This document shows positions 13,501 to 24,624 of a DNA stretch of 64,000 bases, piece by piece (position 1 is the first letter of the stretch; each line of letters starts with the position of its first letter). The DNA comes from Cavenderia fasciculata. Lineage: Eukaryota; Evosea; Eumycetozoa; Acytosteliales; Cavenderiaceae. The stretch covers positions 310,001-374,000 of the forward strand of contig NW_004457735.1 of assembly GCF_000203815.1 (NCBI RefSeq), in the 5' to 3' direction. The position numbers and the translations under genes are program-made. The notes under the pieces are model-generated. The model searched no databases. It was given only the letters and a program-made list of their open reading frames with translations, and was not told where the DNA came from.

Positions 13501-15328
13501 TCGATACTTTAAATCGATTGGTCCCATTTACATTATCATGTCAAACTTGTTTAGTTTGATTCCACCTGCGTCGAGTGTGTTTGGAAACTATTGGTTGAGT
13601 CGGTGGTCAGAGGAATGGCAGAACCAGAATCATCCCTCCCTTCCATACTATCTGGGTATTTACTTTGGTTCGGCTGTCGTCATGGCAATCAGTATCTTTT
13701 TAATGACTTTGATCAACTCGCTCGGTGGATTGTACTCGAGTCAACGCTACCACAAAATTGCACTCGACCGTGTATTGAATTCTCCCGTTCAATTTTACGA
13801 TCAGAATTTGTCTGGTCGTATTATTAATCGATTCAGCAAGGATGTGTCGACTCTAGATACTACCTTGCCCTACTGCTTTGCAGAGTCGAGAGATGCTTTC
13901 CTCAATATTCTCGCAGTATTTGTTATGATTGCATGGGCTGCTCCCTATGTACTCGTCGTCTTTATCCCCGTTATTGCTGGTATGTGGGTCATCAAAAACT
14001 GGTATTTAAACAGTGCAAGAGAGATGCAACGTCTGCTCAGTGTCTCCTTGTCTCCCGTGCTAACACACTTTTCCGAGACCCTCTCTGGACAAGTCATCAT
14101 CCGTGCCTTTAGCGCAAGAGATAGATTCGCCAATGACATGATGGACAGAGTCAACACCAACACTCGTATAGGTCTCTACGAATCATTTATTGGGTTATGG
14201 GCATTCCTTCGAATTGAAATGCTTTGTGCCATCTTTGTCGTTGCAACGTGTATCGCCGCTACATTCCTTCGTAGTCGTCTATCACCTGCTCTCATCGGTC
14301 TCGCCATCACCTACACCACTTCAATGTGTGGTGAACTCAACTGGGCATTTAGTATCATGACTCAAGTTGAAACATTAATGAACAGTGTCGAAAGATTAGA
14401 GTTCTATCGTGGACTCAAAGTTGAAAAGTCAACTGGTCTCTATCCTCCCAAAAAGATAATCAACAAGAAGAAATCAAACAAAGACAACAAAGACATTGAA
14501 CAACAATCATTATTATTAGATCAAAAGGAAGAAGAACCAATTGAATTGATTGTACCACCAAAATCATGGCCATCACAAGGAAAGATTGTTTATAAAAACT
14601 ATTCGATGAGATATCGTGAAGGATTGGAACCATCTCTAGTAGACATTAACCTTGTCATTGAACCAGCCACCAAAATTGGTATTTGTGGAAGAAGTGGTGC
14701 TGGAAAGTCAAGTTTCCTCCTTGCTCTGTTCCGTTTGGTCGAAGGATTCGAGGGATCCATTGAAATTGATGGTTATAATATTTCAAAGGTACCACTCAAC
14801 CTATTACGTCAAAAGATTACATCGATCCCTCAAGAACCAAGTTTGTTCAAGAGTACTCTTAGATACAATCTGGATCCATTCGAGTCTTGCACCGATGCAG
14901 AAATCTACGAAGTATTGGATCGTGTTCATGTACGTGACAAGTTGATGCGTGGTAAAAAGAAAAAGGATCAAGGAGACCAACCAGGCGCCAAGTGTATTTT
15001 GGATATGGAAGTATCTGAAGACGGTGGTAACTTTAGTGTTGGGCAAAGACAATTGATTTGCATGGCAAGGGCATTGCTAAGAAAATCAAGAATCATTGTC
15101 ATGGATGAAGCTACTGCCTCTGTTGATTTGGAAACCGATGAAATCATTCAAAAAACAATCAGAGAAGAATTTAAAGATAGTACAGTCATCACTATTGCTC
15201 ATCGTCTCAATACGATTGCAGATTATGACGAGTTAGTTGTTATGGCTGCCGGTCAAATCAAACAAATTGGTAAGCCCTCTGAAATCATTCAACTTGTTGA
15301 TGTTGATGAAAAAGAAAAGGTTCAATAA
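10546..15328 (+). CDS. ABC transporter, subfamily C (MRP-like), full transporter
   Basis: Six exons (about 10546-10668, 10799-11260, 11361-11534, 11609-11923, 11988-12122 and 12242-15328) encode about 1,431 residues. The order is TMD1-NBD1-TMD2-NBD2 with no extra N-terminal TMD0, the 'short MRP' layout. NBD1 has Walker A GNIGSGKSS (about residue 584), signature LSGGQKQR (about 672) and Walker B YLFDDPLAALDA, with Asp where the catalytic Glu would be. NBD2 has Walker A GRSGAGKSS (about 1219), the variant signature FSVGQRQL and Walker B IIVMDEATASVD with the catalytic Glu. This asymmetry is typical of ABCC proteins, which export organic anions or glutathione conjugates using ATP. Acidic Lys/Glu-rich inserts lie before NBD1 and in the linker before TMD2. 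The substrate cannot be read from sequence. Confidence 0.95.
12187..12240. repeat. TTTTAA-type hexamer array inside an ABC transporter intron
   Basis: About six tandem copies of an AATTTT unit form the 3' half of the last intron, directly before the AG acceptor at 12240-12241. It is a simple repeat that supplies the pyrimidine/AT-rich tract. Confidence 0.7.
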
Positions 15329-15576
15329 AACAAATTATCGGGCAACCATTTTCGCCAAACACATTTGAACAATATTTGGGTATATATTATTATTTTTTAT
15401 CCTATATAACTTTTTACATTAACAGAGTTTATTAATTCCATCTTCTTTAGAGATTTAGGCATTTATATTATTACTCACAGTTTATATCATTCTTTATATT
15501 TTATTGCTATATTATTTTCGCATCTTCCCAACTTCTTTAATAGGTCAATATGCGGATCATCATAGATCCATTGACG

Positions 15577-15651
15577 ATTAAATAGGATAAGAGTTTTATT
15601 CAAAAAGTTGAATTTAAATTACTTGCTGCATAAACTCTTATCCTATTTAAT
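15577..15651. repeat. Inverted repeat (20-bp perfect stem), copy 1
   Basis: The left arm ATTAAATAGGATAAGAGTTT (15577-15596) is exactly complementary to the right arm at 15632-15651, separated by about 35 nt. It lies between the convergent ABC transporter and proline-rich genes. Possible roles are a folded 3'-UTR element, a small-RNA precursor or a mobile-element footprint. Confidence 0.85.
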
Positions 15652-15764
15652 TTTGTCATCGATCAACTCTTTTCTTCAACTGGCCTCAAAAAAGCAATCA
15701 ATGACCAGGAAATCAAATCAATCGTTGGACAAGACAATAAATATTTAATAAATAAACTTTCTAT

Positions 15765-15826
15765 TATCTTTCATCGAGGTGAAATACAATTAATATGTTT
15801 TGGAGGAAGAAGAGAATGACAACTTA
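15765..15826 (-). pseudogene. Remnant of the 3' end of the proline-rich protein gene
   Basis: Read on the minus strand this segment gives KHINCISPR followed by a stop, against KHINGITPRG at the end of the intact gene (16566-17381). The sequence just downstream on that strand also matches. It is a truncated tail carried along by the tandem duplication, with nothing of the rest of the gene upstream. Confidence 0.7.
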
Positions 15827-16328
15827 TAAATATCGGGCAATCATTATTTCAACACATGAAAACAATATTATTATTTTTTATTTTTTTTTTGAGGCTTGTG
15901 TTGATCCAATCTTTTCAACCATCCTCTTTTTTGTTTTGATATCAAAACACATCATTTCTATTATTTTATAATATCCAATAGTTCTCATTCCTTTTCAACA
16001 GTTTTTTAACATATATTTCTGTGGAAACAAATGGCTCACCTCAATCTCTTTCTCAACTATCATTTTATCCTATATAGTATTTTAGAGTAATAGAGTTTAT
16101 TATTTCTACATTCTTTAGTCTTAAGCCACATGCTGGATGGAGCCATCTTAAAAAGGTATTGATTAGATCCCCAGAGCTGGGTATTAAATTGTAGATTTTC
16201 ATGTATGAAGGCATCCATATTACTAATCACAGTTTATATCATTATTTTTCTTTTATCGTGAACCTAATTTCGGGTCAACCCACTTTCTTGATATGCTCTT
16301 TTAGTTTACTATCATTGATCCATTGACG

Positions 16329-16403
16329 ATTAAATAGGATAAGAGTTTTATTCAAATAGTTGAATTTAAATTACTTGCTGCATAAACTCTTATCCTATTT
16401 AAT
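16329..16403. repeat. Inverted repeat (20-bp perfect stem), copy 2
   Basis: This is the same 20-bp arms as the copy at 15577-15651, here at 16329-16348 and 16384-16403, with a loop that differs by one visible substitution. Both arms are unchanged between copies although the surrounding duplicated DNA has diverged, which hints at selection on the stem or at recent homogenisation. Confidence 0.85.
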
Positions 16404-16565
16404 TTTTGTCATCGATACCAATCTACTCTTTTGTTCGGCTGGCCTCATAATTAATCAATCAATATCAAGGATCAAGAAATCAAATCAATTGACAAGACAA
16501 TAAATATTTAATAAATAAATAAATAATACCAAATAAATATTACTAAATAAATAACTTTTTATTAT

Positions 16566-17381
16566 CTATCCTCGAGGAGTAATACCATTAATATGTTTTG
16601 GTGGAAGCGGTGGAAGAGGAGGAGGAGGAGAATAATGTTTTTGGGAAGGTACTATTGGTAGAGGTGTGCATTGTGGTTGAGCTGTAGTTTTAGGAGGAGG
16701 AATGGATGGGAGGGGAACACCCTTCATTGGGTGTGGTCGGCTTGATCGAACATATGTTGGAGAGTGAGGTGTTGGAGTTTCTCGATCACTAGCACCATTT
16801 AAACTTGGTTGAATATTAAACTTTTGGCTCAATGATGCTGGTTTGACTGGTAATGGTGGATTTAGTTGGACTGACCCAGCTGGTGGAGCTGTTGGAATAC
16901 TAGAGGATGGGTCATGTATAGCATGAGGTGCCCATGTTCTCCTATTCTCTCTGCTGGGTAGTGGAGGTGGTGTTGGTTTGTTGCTATTTGATGTATCGTT
17001 GATATTATTATTATTATCAATTTGAGGAAGAGGACGAGGTGGAGGAGGAGGAGGAAGAGAGTTGGTTGGAATTGGTAGATTTAATCTTTGAGATTGGTAA
17101 AATATATTTGCAATACATTGTAATAGATGATCGAATGATAGTTGAATGTTGGTCAGTGGTATATCAAATAGATGAATCTTTTCATTCACTAGTTGTTGGT
17201 TGGCAGTCACAATGATATCATTGTCAATCGTTGATGATTTTAATAATCGGTCTACATATTGTTTGGCAGTGTCAAAGTTTGCTTGTAATAATCTATTATA
17301 TTCATCCGTAGCAATATACAATTTACTAATATTATCTTGAAATGTATCCAAAGTAAATTCATCACGAATAATCGGTGTCAT
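16566..17381 (-). CDS. Proline-rich protein with a helical N-terminal domain
   Basis: A 271-residue protein. Residues 1-105 are predicted helical and soluble, with no signal peptide or membrane segment. The remainder is rich in proline with many PPPLP/PxxP-like runs (PPPPPPRPLPQ, PPLPVKP, PPPPLPPLPPKH), which are typical ligands for SH3, WW or EVH1 modules and suggest an actin- or membrane-scaffold role (inference). Translation is taken to start at 17381. A spliced upstream ATG near 17513 joins out of frame by my reading, so the intron at about 17396-17467 probably lies in the 5' UTR. A duplicated fragment of its 3' end lies at 15765-15826. I do not recognise the N-terminal domain. Confidence 0.7.
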   Translation of the reverse strand: MTPIIRDEFTLDTFQDNISKLYIATDEYNRLLQANFDTAKQYVDRLLKSSTIDNDIIVTANQQLVNEKIHLFDIPLTNIQLSFDHLLQCIANIFYQSQRLNLPIPTNSLPPPPPPRPLPQIDNNNNINDTSNSNKPTPPPLPSRENRRTWAPHAIHDPSSSIPTAPPAGSVQLNPPLPVKPASLSQKFNIQPSLNGASDRETPTPHSPTYVRSSRPHPMKGVPLPSIPPPKTTAQPQCTPLPIVPSQKHYSPPPPLPPLPPKHINGITPRG

Positions 17382-17850
17382 GATCCAAACAACTTTAAAA
17401 AAATAAAAATAAATTTAATTAATTAATATTAAATATTATTATTTGTAATATATTATTTGTACATTACCGTTGATTTAATAATACTAGTATTCTTCTCTAC
17501 TGCTACTGTCATTATATTATAATATAATATTATAATATAATTTTCGATTTGTTTTTAAATATATTTATAAATGTGTGTGGGTGGGTCAACCACTCTCGGT
17601 GTCATTCACCTTCAGCGAGAGAGAGAGAGTCAGAATAATAGCTAACCCACATCCACCGACTGAGATGGTTAATTAATTAATTAGTTTAAAAGGTCTCTCT
17701 CTCCAATTCTTGATAGATCAATCCATTTTAATAGGATTCCTTTCCTTTATATTTAAAAAGAGAAATTTATAAATACAATTTGATCAATGATTATAATGGT
17801 ACATACCTTTGAACTGTGAGCATGGTAAGGAATCATCGTCATTGTTCAAA

Positions 17851-17935
17851 CAACAGCAACAACAGCAACAACACCAATATCAGCTAGCAGAGTAAAAGGG
17901 GCTGATATTGATAGTGATGTTGCTGTTGTTGCCAT
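17851..17935. repeat. Imperfect inverted repeat with CAACAG-type arms
   Basis: A CAACAGCAACAACACCAATATCAGC-like arm faces a near-complementary arm (GCTGATATTGATAGTGATGTTGCTG type) across about 18 nt. Mismatches cluster at the TGATAGTGA segment. It could form a hairpin of about 25 bp in the transcript. Confidence 0.55.
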
Positions 17936-18023
17936 GTTGATGAACGCGATATACTTTTGGTGTATTGGCATAGATAGAACTGTTTGATGTTGATAGTGAT
18001 AGTTGATCTACTGCAAATGACAT
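17880..18023 (-). CDS. Possible 47-aa Ser/Asn-rich small protein
   Basis: An uninterrupted frame begins MSFAVDQLSLSTSNSS and ends INISPFYSAS, then TGA. Composition (Ser, Asn, Thr) and length fit the many small dictyostelid proteins, but I cannot place it in a family. Its 3' part overlaps an imperfect inverted repeat (about 17851-17935). There is no clear intron. It lies alone in a 1.3-kb gap. Confidence 0.35.
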   Translation of the reverse strand: MSFAVDQLSLSTSNSSIYANTPKVYRVHQHGNNSNITINISPFYSAS

Positions 18024-18138
18024 TGTAACTAGTGTTGATGATGGTACCTATAAAACTATCCTATAAAATATCAAAAGAAAGTAATATAAACAAGTATGTA
18101 GTGGTGGTCGGTTCGGTCAAGTTCATGAAATAAAAATC

Positions 18139-18174
18139 TATTTTTGGATTGAATCTCAGTTCAATCCAAAAATA
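18139..18174. repeat. Perfect 15-bp hairpin with 6-nt loop
   Basis: TATTTTTGGATTGAA (18139-18153), loop TCTCAG, then the exact complement (18160-18174). It lies in the non-coding stretch upstream of the small ORF at 17880-18023 and downstream of the GTPase-ankyrin gene. No gene is visible around it (18024-18783), apart from a poly-T run near 18290-18306. Confidence 0.8.
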
Positions 18175-18783
18175 ATATCAATCTTTAAACCAATTAATAA
18201 AAATACCATTATCTATTTATAATTATAAATCCTCTTTTTGTCTTTTTGTTCTTTTGTCTTTTGTTTTTTATAAAGTCTTTGTCTTTTTATCCTTTTTTTT
18301 TTTTTTGATATTTACTCGAGTGTTACATCAGAAGATGAAGATGGTAATTTTTGAATTGAATCCTAAGATTCGATCAACTTTACTGAGATGCCAAGATACG
18401 GGACAGACCTCCAGTATGTACTTACTCGATTTCCTTTTTGTTAGCCAAGGCTAATTACTTTATAGGTATCAATCATTTACCTTTAAAGCTATCATGTAGA
18501 TACTAAATAATAATATGTCGATAGAAGTTAGTTATCGGTTTCATCATAGCTTTTGAACTTTCTTTCATAATCGATAGTTATGTATTATTAATTTTCCATT
18601 ATTCGTATTTGTATCTTGGTTTTTTTTAATCTAGTTGTACATATAATATAAAAGAAATATGTTAATGAAAAAACTTTTCCAGTAAGCAGTTCAAGAGGTT
18701 TTTAAAAAAATTACAATTTAAAATTAATCAAAATTTTATTTATACATGTTTTCTCTCATTTATATAATATTATATTATTACAA

Positions 18784-20428
18784 CTAAATAAAAGTATGTT
18801 CCTTTTTAAAGAATAGACTGATTTGTTCAAAGAATGATCGTTTAAAAGGAGGTGGTTCATACTCTGGCATGATGGTTTGTTCGGGTGGTGCTGGAGCAAT
18901 ATGTATCGACTCGAGGTAAGATACCAAGTTATCATGTTGATAGTGTCTAGCAATGATGAGTGCATCTTTGATGACACCTTTTGGATTACTGTATTCTAAT
19001 ATTCTACAGTTATCAATCATATAGGTGACTAGATTGAAATGACCAAATGCAACGGCCAACATAAACTCTCGCTCGGTGACATCATAATCTTGTTCGATTA
19101 GAAAGTCTACAATCTCTACACTACCACCAATACATGCGTCGATAAGTATCGAGTTGTGATTCTTGATGGATGAGTTGGCGGAGAATGACATGTTGGTGAA
19201 TCTCTGTATATCCTCTTGATAACATTGCTTAAACAAGTCAAAGTCATTGTTGGTATGTAGGAACGATTGAAACTCGAATGAGTTTTCTTTAATTGCAATA
19301 CGAGGATACCCATGTTTAATCCTATACTTTATCATTGGTGCCAATTGTGGACTTGAAAACCATACTTGTGGATCTGGTATCCTCAACCTAGCCGATCGCA
19401 AACCCAAACATCTATGTATCTTTCTAACCATCCTAAAGATATGTTTGGCAATTATCTTGTATCCAAATACTCTTTTAAATAATGGTAAAAGAGAGATATC
19501 TTGAAGAGGTACATCTCCTCCGATTGTTGTAATTTCTCTACTTGACGACGTCGTAGTTGAAAAGAGTTCTGAGGAATCCTCTGTTGTTGTTGTCTCTATT
19601 CCTTCAAATAACGATGATGATGTTGTTGATGACAGTTCACCACCAAATAATGTTGTTGATGTTGTTATTGATGATGATGCACCACCAAATAATGATGTTG
19701 ATAAATAGGATGGTGGTGGATTTGTTGATAAAGAATGACGTTTTATACAATTGATATTGAGTTTGTTGTAGTTGTGGATAGTGTGAAGACGATCTTTGTT
19801 GAATAGTTTAATGATGAGGTGAAAGATGGCATCTCGAGTGGCTGGTGGACATGTGCGATCAGAGATATCAAATTGTGAGTGATATCCAATAGTCGATGTC
19901 GTCAATGCCCTTCCTTCAAGTCTTGATACAACCCTTTTATCTTTAAGGTCACATTTCATACCAATAGCAATCAATGCAATTGGTTCATGTTCTTTAAATC
20001 CACTAGGTGCACCACTTAAATTAGTTTGACCAATCAACTTTGCACCTTCATATGATTCTCTATTAGTTACATCATACACAATAATATGTACTTTTGATTC
20101 TTTTGAGAATTCATTAATCTTTGTATTATCTATTCCTTCTCTTTTTATATACTATTGATTTAATTAACAGATGGATGAGTAAAGTTTGATTGATTATTAA
20201 TTAATTATATGATTTACTTACAAAATTCAAATGTAAAGTATCGATGTGTTGATTTGAAATGTACAACTTTGAAGTAGCAAGTGGATGGTGCACAATTTGA
20301 TCAAATGATGATATATTGTCTCTGTTGAGCAATGAGTTTAGAAATACTGTCTTGCCTGTACTAGCTGCTGTTGTTCCTTTGACTGTTATATGTGCAATGT
20401 TTTGACTGAGTATGTTGTTGTTGGACAT
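18784..20428 (-). CDS. Degenerate Ras/Rab-like GTPase-ankyrin fusion protein, paralogue 1
   Basis: Two exons (20428-20222 and 20151-18784) encode 524 residues. The N-terminus has a P-loop-like segment, TAASTGKT after ITVKG, in which the first invariant Gly of GxxxxGK[ST] is Thr. Past the intron comes a Rab-like beta strand and helix (HIIVYDVTNRESYE), then a G4-like GMKCDL, where NKxD has become MKCD. No DxxG (G3) is visible. A Ser/Thr-rich linker follows, then a segment LFKRVFGYKIIAKHIFRMVRKIH that resembles the N-terminal module of dictyostelid ankyrin proteins. About four ankyrin-like units come last (ACIGGSVEIVDFLIEQ, AVAFGHFNLVTYMIDN). The missing residues argue against normal GTP hydrolysis and perhaps against binding. 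It is about 75-80% identical by eye to the copy at 22892-24407, including the intron position. Confidence 0.85.
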
Positions 20429-20689
20429 GATCTGTTATTGATGATCAGATATATATCTGCAAATATTATATCTTTCTTTTACTTTCTATCTATTACTGTG
20501 TTCACACCCCATTGTTTCAGTGTGAAATTGGTAAAGATAAAAATAACATGTGTTTTGATTTAAGATATTTTTAAGATTGACCTTTATAAAAACATATAAA
20601 ATAAAATCTCTCTTTAAAATCAAAGATACAAAAATAAGTCACCAATTAAATAAGATATCTTTTAAATTAATTTATTTATTTGTTTTTTT

Positions 20690-21910
20690 TTATACCAAAG
20701 ATACTAAAATAAAAGAAATAAATAGGATTATAATAGACGAGGAAGAGAAGGAGAGAGAGAAAGCATTTGATTTGAAAAAGGATGGACAATAGGTCCTTTG
20801 GATCTCGTTGGAGCAATTTTGATCTTTCTGGCCTGGATAGATGTAGTTGTAGCATGATGTTAGATAGGAACACGCCTCTGTCGCGCATTTGGTTTGTTCA
20901 CACGATCCCATTTTGTAGACGCCTCTGTATACGCAGTGGTTGTCCATGTCACACTTGAAGAGCGCCTGACTGTCTTTCTTGCACTTTGTCCTGTCTTCAA
21001 GAGAGACTACTGTGAATGGATGGCAAGTGCCCTTTGTAGTGGACGACCCATTGACGCAATAACACTTTTCAAAGGGATTGCATCCTAATCCAATACAGTT
21101 TACGGATTCATTGGTCGCAGATGACGGTATCTTTTCGCATTTTTTGGTGCCATTCCCATCGCAGTACAGTCCCAACTCGATATCACACAAATCAAATATT
21201 GTGATTCCTTCGGTCCATAAACATGGGTCGCCTTCTTTGAGACTAAAATATGCCACACATTTACCGTTCAAACATCTTGATCCCAGTCGACATTCACGGA
21301 CCTGACTTTTCTGAGTACAATTGTCTCCAAGGGCCAACTCTGGAGTACACGAATGATTCTTCTCATTGCAATAATGGTCGTAGGGGCAGTCATTGCTATC
21401 CTTGCACGTGTTATTCTTGAGTGTACACTTTCCACCAGTACATTCCAAAGTGCCCAAACACTGATATGAATCTGTACATGCATCACCATTTTCTAGATAC
21501 TGTTCTATTGTACTATAAAGATTAAATCATATCAATTCAAATAATTAGTTTTGATGTCTATGGTGGGTTGTTCCAAAAAATATAGACAGTTTTAAAACTG
21601 ATTACGCTTACCATTTTTGATTTGCACATCCAAATAATGATCCACATTCTAGAGAGTTTCCTTCTTTGTCTTTTAATGTCGCGTTGCACTTTCCATTCAA
21701 CTCTGTGTTTTTGACACATGTGCCATTGAAACAGTGAGTGCCATAGATACATCCTTCGTTTTCACACGGTTGTCCAGCCAGTTGACATTTAGCACCCGCA
21801 TTGTACAGTTTGCATGGAGGGGATGGAGGTGGCTCACCATTTGACAATCTTATACTGCCAATCACCAATACTATTACTATTAATAGAATTGAATTAAATA
21901 TTGTTTTCAT
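20690..21910 (-). CDS. Cys-rich secreted protein, probably GPI-anchored (family member 1)
   Basis: Two exons (21910-21612 and 21512-20690) encode about 373 residues. There is a signal peptide (MKTIFNSILLIVIVLVIGS), then EGF/tenascin-like Cys patterns (CxxGTHCFNGTC, CLGTLECTGGKC, CRLGSRCLNGKC), a block ending CFxCVNG-like CYCVNGSS, and a C-terminal Cys-rich block. The C-terminus is a hydrophobic tail of about 20 residues with small residues upstream, as for GPI attachment. It shares order and spacing of Cys blocks with the gene at 39025-40604, so both belong to one family. The splice joins TG|T to rebuild a Cys codon. Surface or matrix role is inferred and no enzyme motif is seen. It lies between the two GTPase-ankyrin paralogues. 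Confidence 0.8.
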
Positions 21911-22891
21911 CTTTTTCTTTTCGTCTCTTATTTTTAATATTAATAAATTGTTACTATTATTTACTATATCTATCTATTATATTTTTAACTATAAAGTTTT
22001 ATAAAACATCCTATTTGAAATTATTATTAATCAAATCAATCAACAGAACTGAATGGATCCATCCATTTATCCCTTTTGACCCAACTCTAATTTAATCCCA
22101 TTTAATTATCATCATCATCATCATCATACCTTACTGTTTGTTTTTTTTGTTAGTTGGGATGATTCAACGTTCTATTACAGATATGTATATATTTATACAC
22201 TAGTGTTAAATTGATATCACGTTATCATAGTAACCCTAGTGGTTTCTATCAACAAACACTACTTTGATGTGTAATAAACAACAAAAAAAATCCCCCCACT
22301 AGTGTTGTTCAGGTTTCATTGATGGTGGTGTGATTTGATTTGATTTGATTTGATTTTTTGATGATAGGGATGAAAATGGATATACCACTAAGTATTGTTG
22401 TGTTATTATTACTATTAATACAACGGTGGTGTTGGTGTTGATGGTGATGTTGATGACACCAGATATAAAAGGAGCGCTCCTTCTATTCAAAGGAAAGATA
22501 TTCACAGATGTAATCTATTCTATTATATCACAAACACACATAAATTGTGTATTGTAACACCCCTTGTTCATAATATGAAGATATAAAGCCAAGCCATCCA
22601 AGAGTGTGATTTTGATGTTGTGACTGATCAATCAATCTATCATCTCTTTTTGGATTATAATAAAGGTAGGTGTTCAGCCAGACTGGATAGTACCTAAATT
22701 CGTAGTAGCAAGAGTAGTCAGTAGAAAGTGTCAATATTATTAATTAATATTAAATGAATTTGTCCATCGTTGTAATATTACCAAAAATAAAAATATATCA
22801 TCTTCATCTTATTATTTTTAATTATTATTATTTTTATAATTAATTATTTTAATTATTTTAATATTATTTTTAATTATTATTATTTTTAATG
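21911..22891. other. Intergenic region with simple repeats and a 14-bp palindrome
   Basis: It contains an (ATC)n run (22108-22128), a (GATTT)n pentamer array (22331-22357), a TATA-like GATATAAAAG (22461) abutting the perfect palindrome AAGGAGCGCTCCTT (22469-22482), and an AT-only stretch (22800-22890). Two minus-strand frames of 68 codons (22299-22505 and 22528-22734) show no recognisable protein. The TATA/palindrome pair could mark a promoter for an unannotated transcript. Confidence 0.5.
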
Positions 22892-24407
22892 TTAATGATA
22901 ATTATATGTAATAAAAGAATGATTTCTTTGAAATAATTGTAGGAATCTTTCTAAAAATGATCGAGGATGTTTTAAAGGTGATGGTTGGTATTTTGGTGGT
23001 GGTGGTAGTGATGGTTGATATTGGTTGGCTATATACTGCGCACTTTGTATCGACTCGAGGTAGGATACCAAGTCATCGTGTCGATAGTGTTTAGCAATGA
23101 TGAGTGCATCTTGTATGACACCTATAGGGTTGCTATCTACAATTCTACAGTTATCAACCATATAGGCGACTAGATTATGATGACCAAATGCAACGGCCAA
23201 CATAAACCCTCGCTCGGTGACATCATGTTCTTGTTCGATTAGAAAGTCTACAATCTCTACACTACCACCAATACATGCGTCGTTGATGACCAAGTTGTGA
23301 TTCTTGATGGATGAGTTTAGCGAGAACGACATACTGTTGAATCTCTGTATATCCTCTTGATAACATTGCTTAAACAAGTCAAAGTCTTTGTTGGTATGTA
23401 GGAACGATTTAAACTCGAATGAGTTTTCTTTAATTGCAACCTGAGAGTACCCATGTTTAATCCTATACCTCACCATCGGTATTAATTGTGGACTTGAAAA
23501 CCATACTTGTGGGTCTGGCATCCTCAACCTAGCTGATCGTAACCCCAAATCTCTATGTATCTTTCTAACCATCCTAAAGATATGTTTGGCAAGTACTTTG
23601 TATCCAAACACTCTTTTAAATAATGATTGAGGTATCATTCCTGATGAAGAAGAAGAAGATGAAGAAGATGGTTTTGATGATGGTGGATTTGTTGATAAAG
23701 AATGACGTTTTATACAATTGATATTGAGTTTGGTGTAGTTGTTGATAGTTTGAAGACGATCTTTGTTGAATAGTTTAATGATGAGGTGAAAGATGGCATC
23801 TCGAGTGGCTGGTGGACATGTGCGATCAGAGATATCAAATTGTGAGTGATATCCAATAGTCGATGTAGTCAATGCCCTTCCTTCAAGTCTTGATACAACC
23901 CTTTTATCTTTAAGGTCACATTTCATACCAATAGCAATCAGTGTCAATGTATTTCCTCCACCACTTAGATTAGTTTGACCAATCAACTTTGCACCTTCAT
24001 ATGATTCTCTATTAGTTACATCATACACAATAATATGTACTTTTGATTCTTTTGAGAATTCATTAATCTTTGTATTATCTATTCCTTCTCTTTTTATATA
24101 CTATTGATTTAATTTAAAAAGATTGTTTGTTTGTTAGATTAATTATTTATTTGTATTATATAAATATATATATGATTTATAATAGACTTACAAAATTCAA
24201 ATGTAAAGTATCAATATGTTGATTTGAAATATACAACTTTGAAGTAGATAATTGGTCGTGTACTATTTGATCTGATGATGTTATATTGTCTCTGTTGAGC
24301 AATGAGTTGAGAAATACTGTCTTGCCTGTACTAGCTGTTGTTGTTCCTTTGACTGTTATATGTGCAGTGTGTTGGTGGAAGAGTATTTCATTGTGGTTGG
24401 ATAACAT
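22892..24407 (-). CDS. Degenerate Ras/Rab-like GTPase-ankyrin fusion protein, paralogue 2
   Basis: Two exons (24407-24192 and 24100-22892) encode about 474 residues. The architecture matches the gene at 18784-20428: P-loop-like TASTGKT, VYDVTNRESYE, GMKCDL, an ankyrin-family N-module (LFKRVFGYKVLAKHIF) and ankyrin-like units. It differs mainly in a shorter Ser linker and in the C-terminal tail, which is richer in Pro. The intron is at the identical codon and the coding DNA around it is nearly identical in the two copies. This copy also lacks G3 and the Asn of NKxD, so the loss predates the duplication. Confidence 0.85.
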
Positions 24408-24624
24408 GATCTGTTGTTGTTATTACTATCTATTATTACTTTAACTTGTTTGAGTGATGACCCCATTGTTTCATCTGAGCATATTACTTCTTGACAGGTC
24501 AAAGAAGAACCACACTCAAATAATTAAGCCACTACAATAATTATTCATTTGCAGACTCAATTATTTGAAACTTTACTTTATTTTTTTATTTTTATTATTT
24601 TATTATCCGAAATTGGTAGATACA

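Larger units (their letters stand above)
15340..16610. repeat. Degenerate tandem duplication of the intergenic region
   Basis: Unit A (about 15342-15826) and unit B (about 15832-16610) share ordered landmarks: an ATCGGGCAA start, an AGAGTTTATTA..TTCTTTAG block, CACAGTTTATATCATT, a long hairpin, CTGGCCTCA, and AGACAATAAATATTTAATAAATAAA. Both end in the 3' coding end of the proline-rich gene. Unit B ends in the living gene and unit A ends in a remnant of it. Unit B is longer because of insertions around 15890-16070 and 16120-16200. The duplication is old enough to have many substitutions. Confidence 0.75.

Noticed and set aside
22299-22734. Two adjacent minus-strand frames of 68 codons
   Set aside because: Neither has a signal, domain or splice structure, and one overlaps the GATTT array. 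They may be chance frames.
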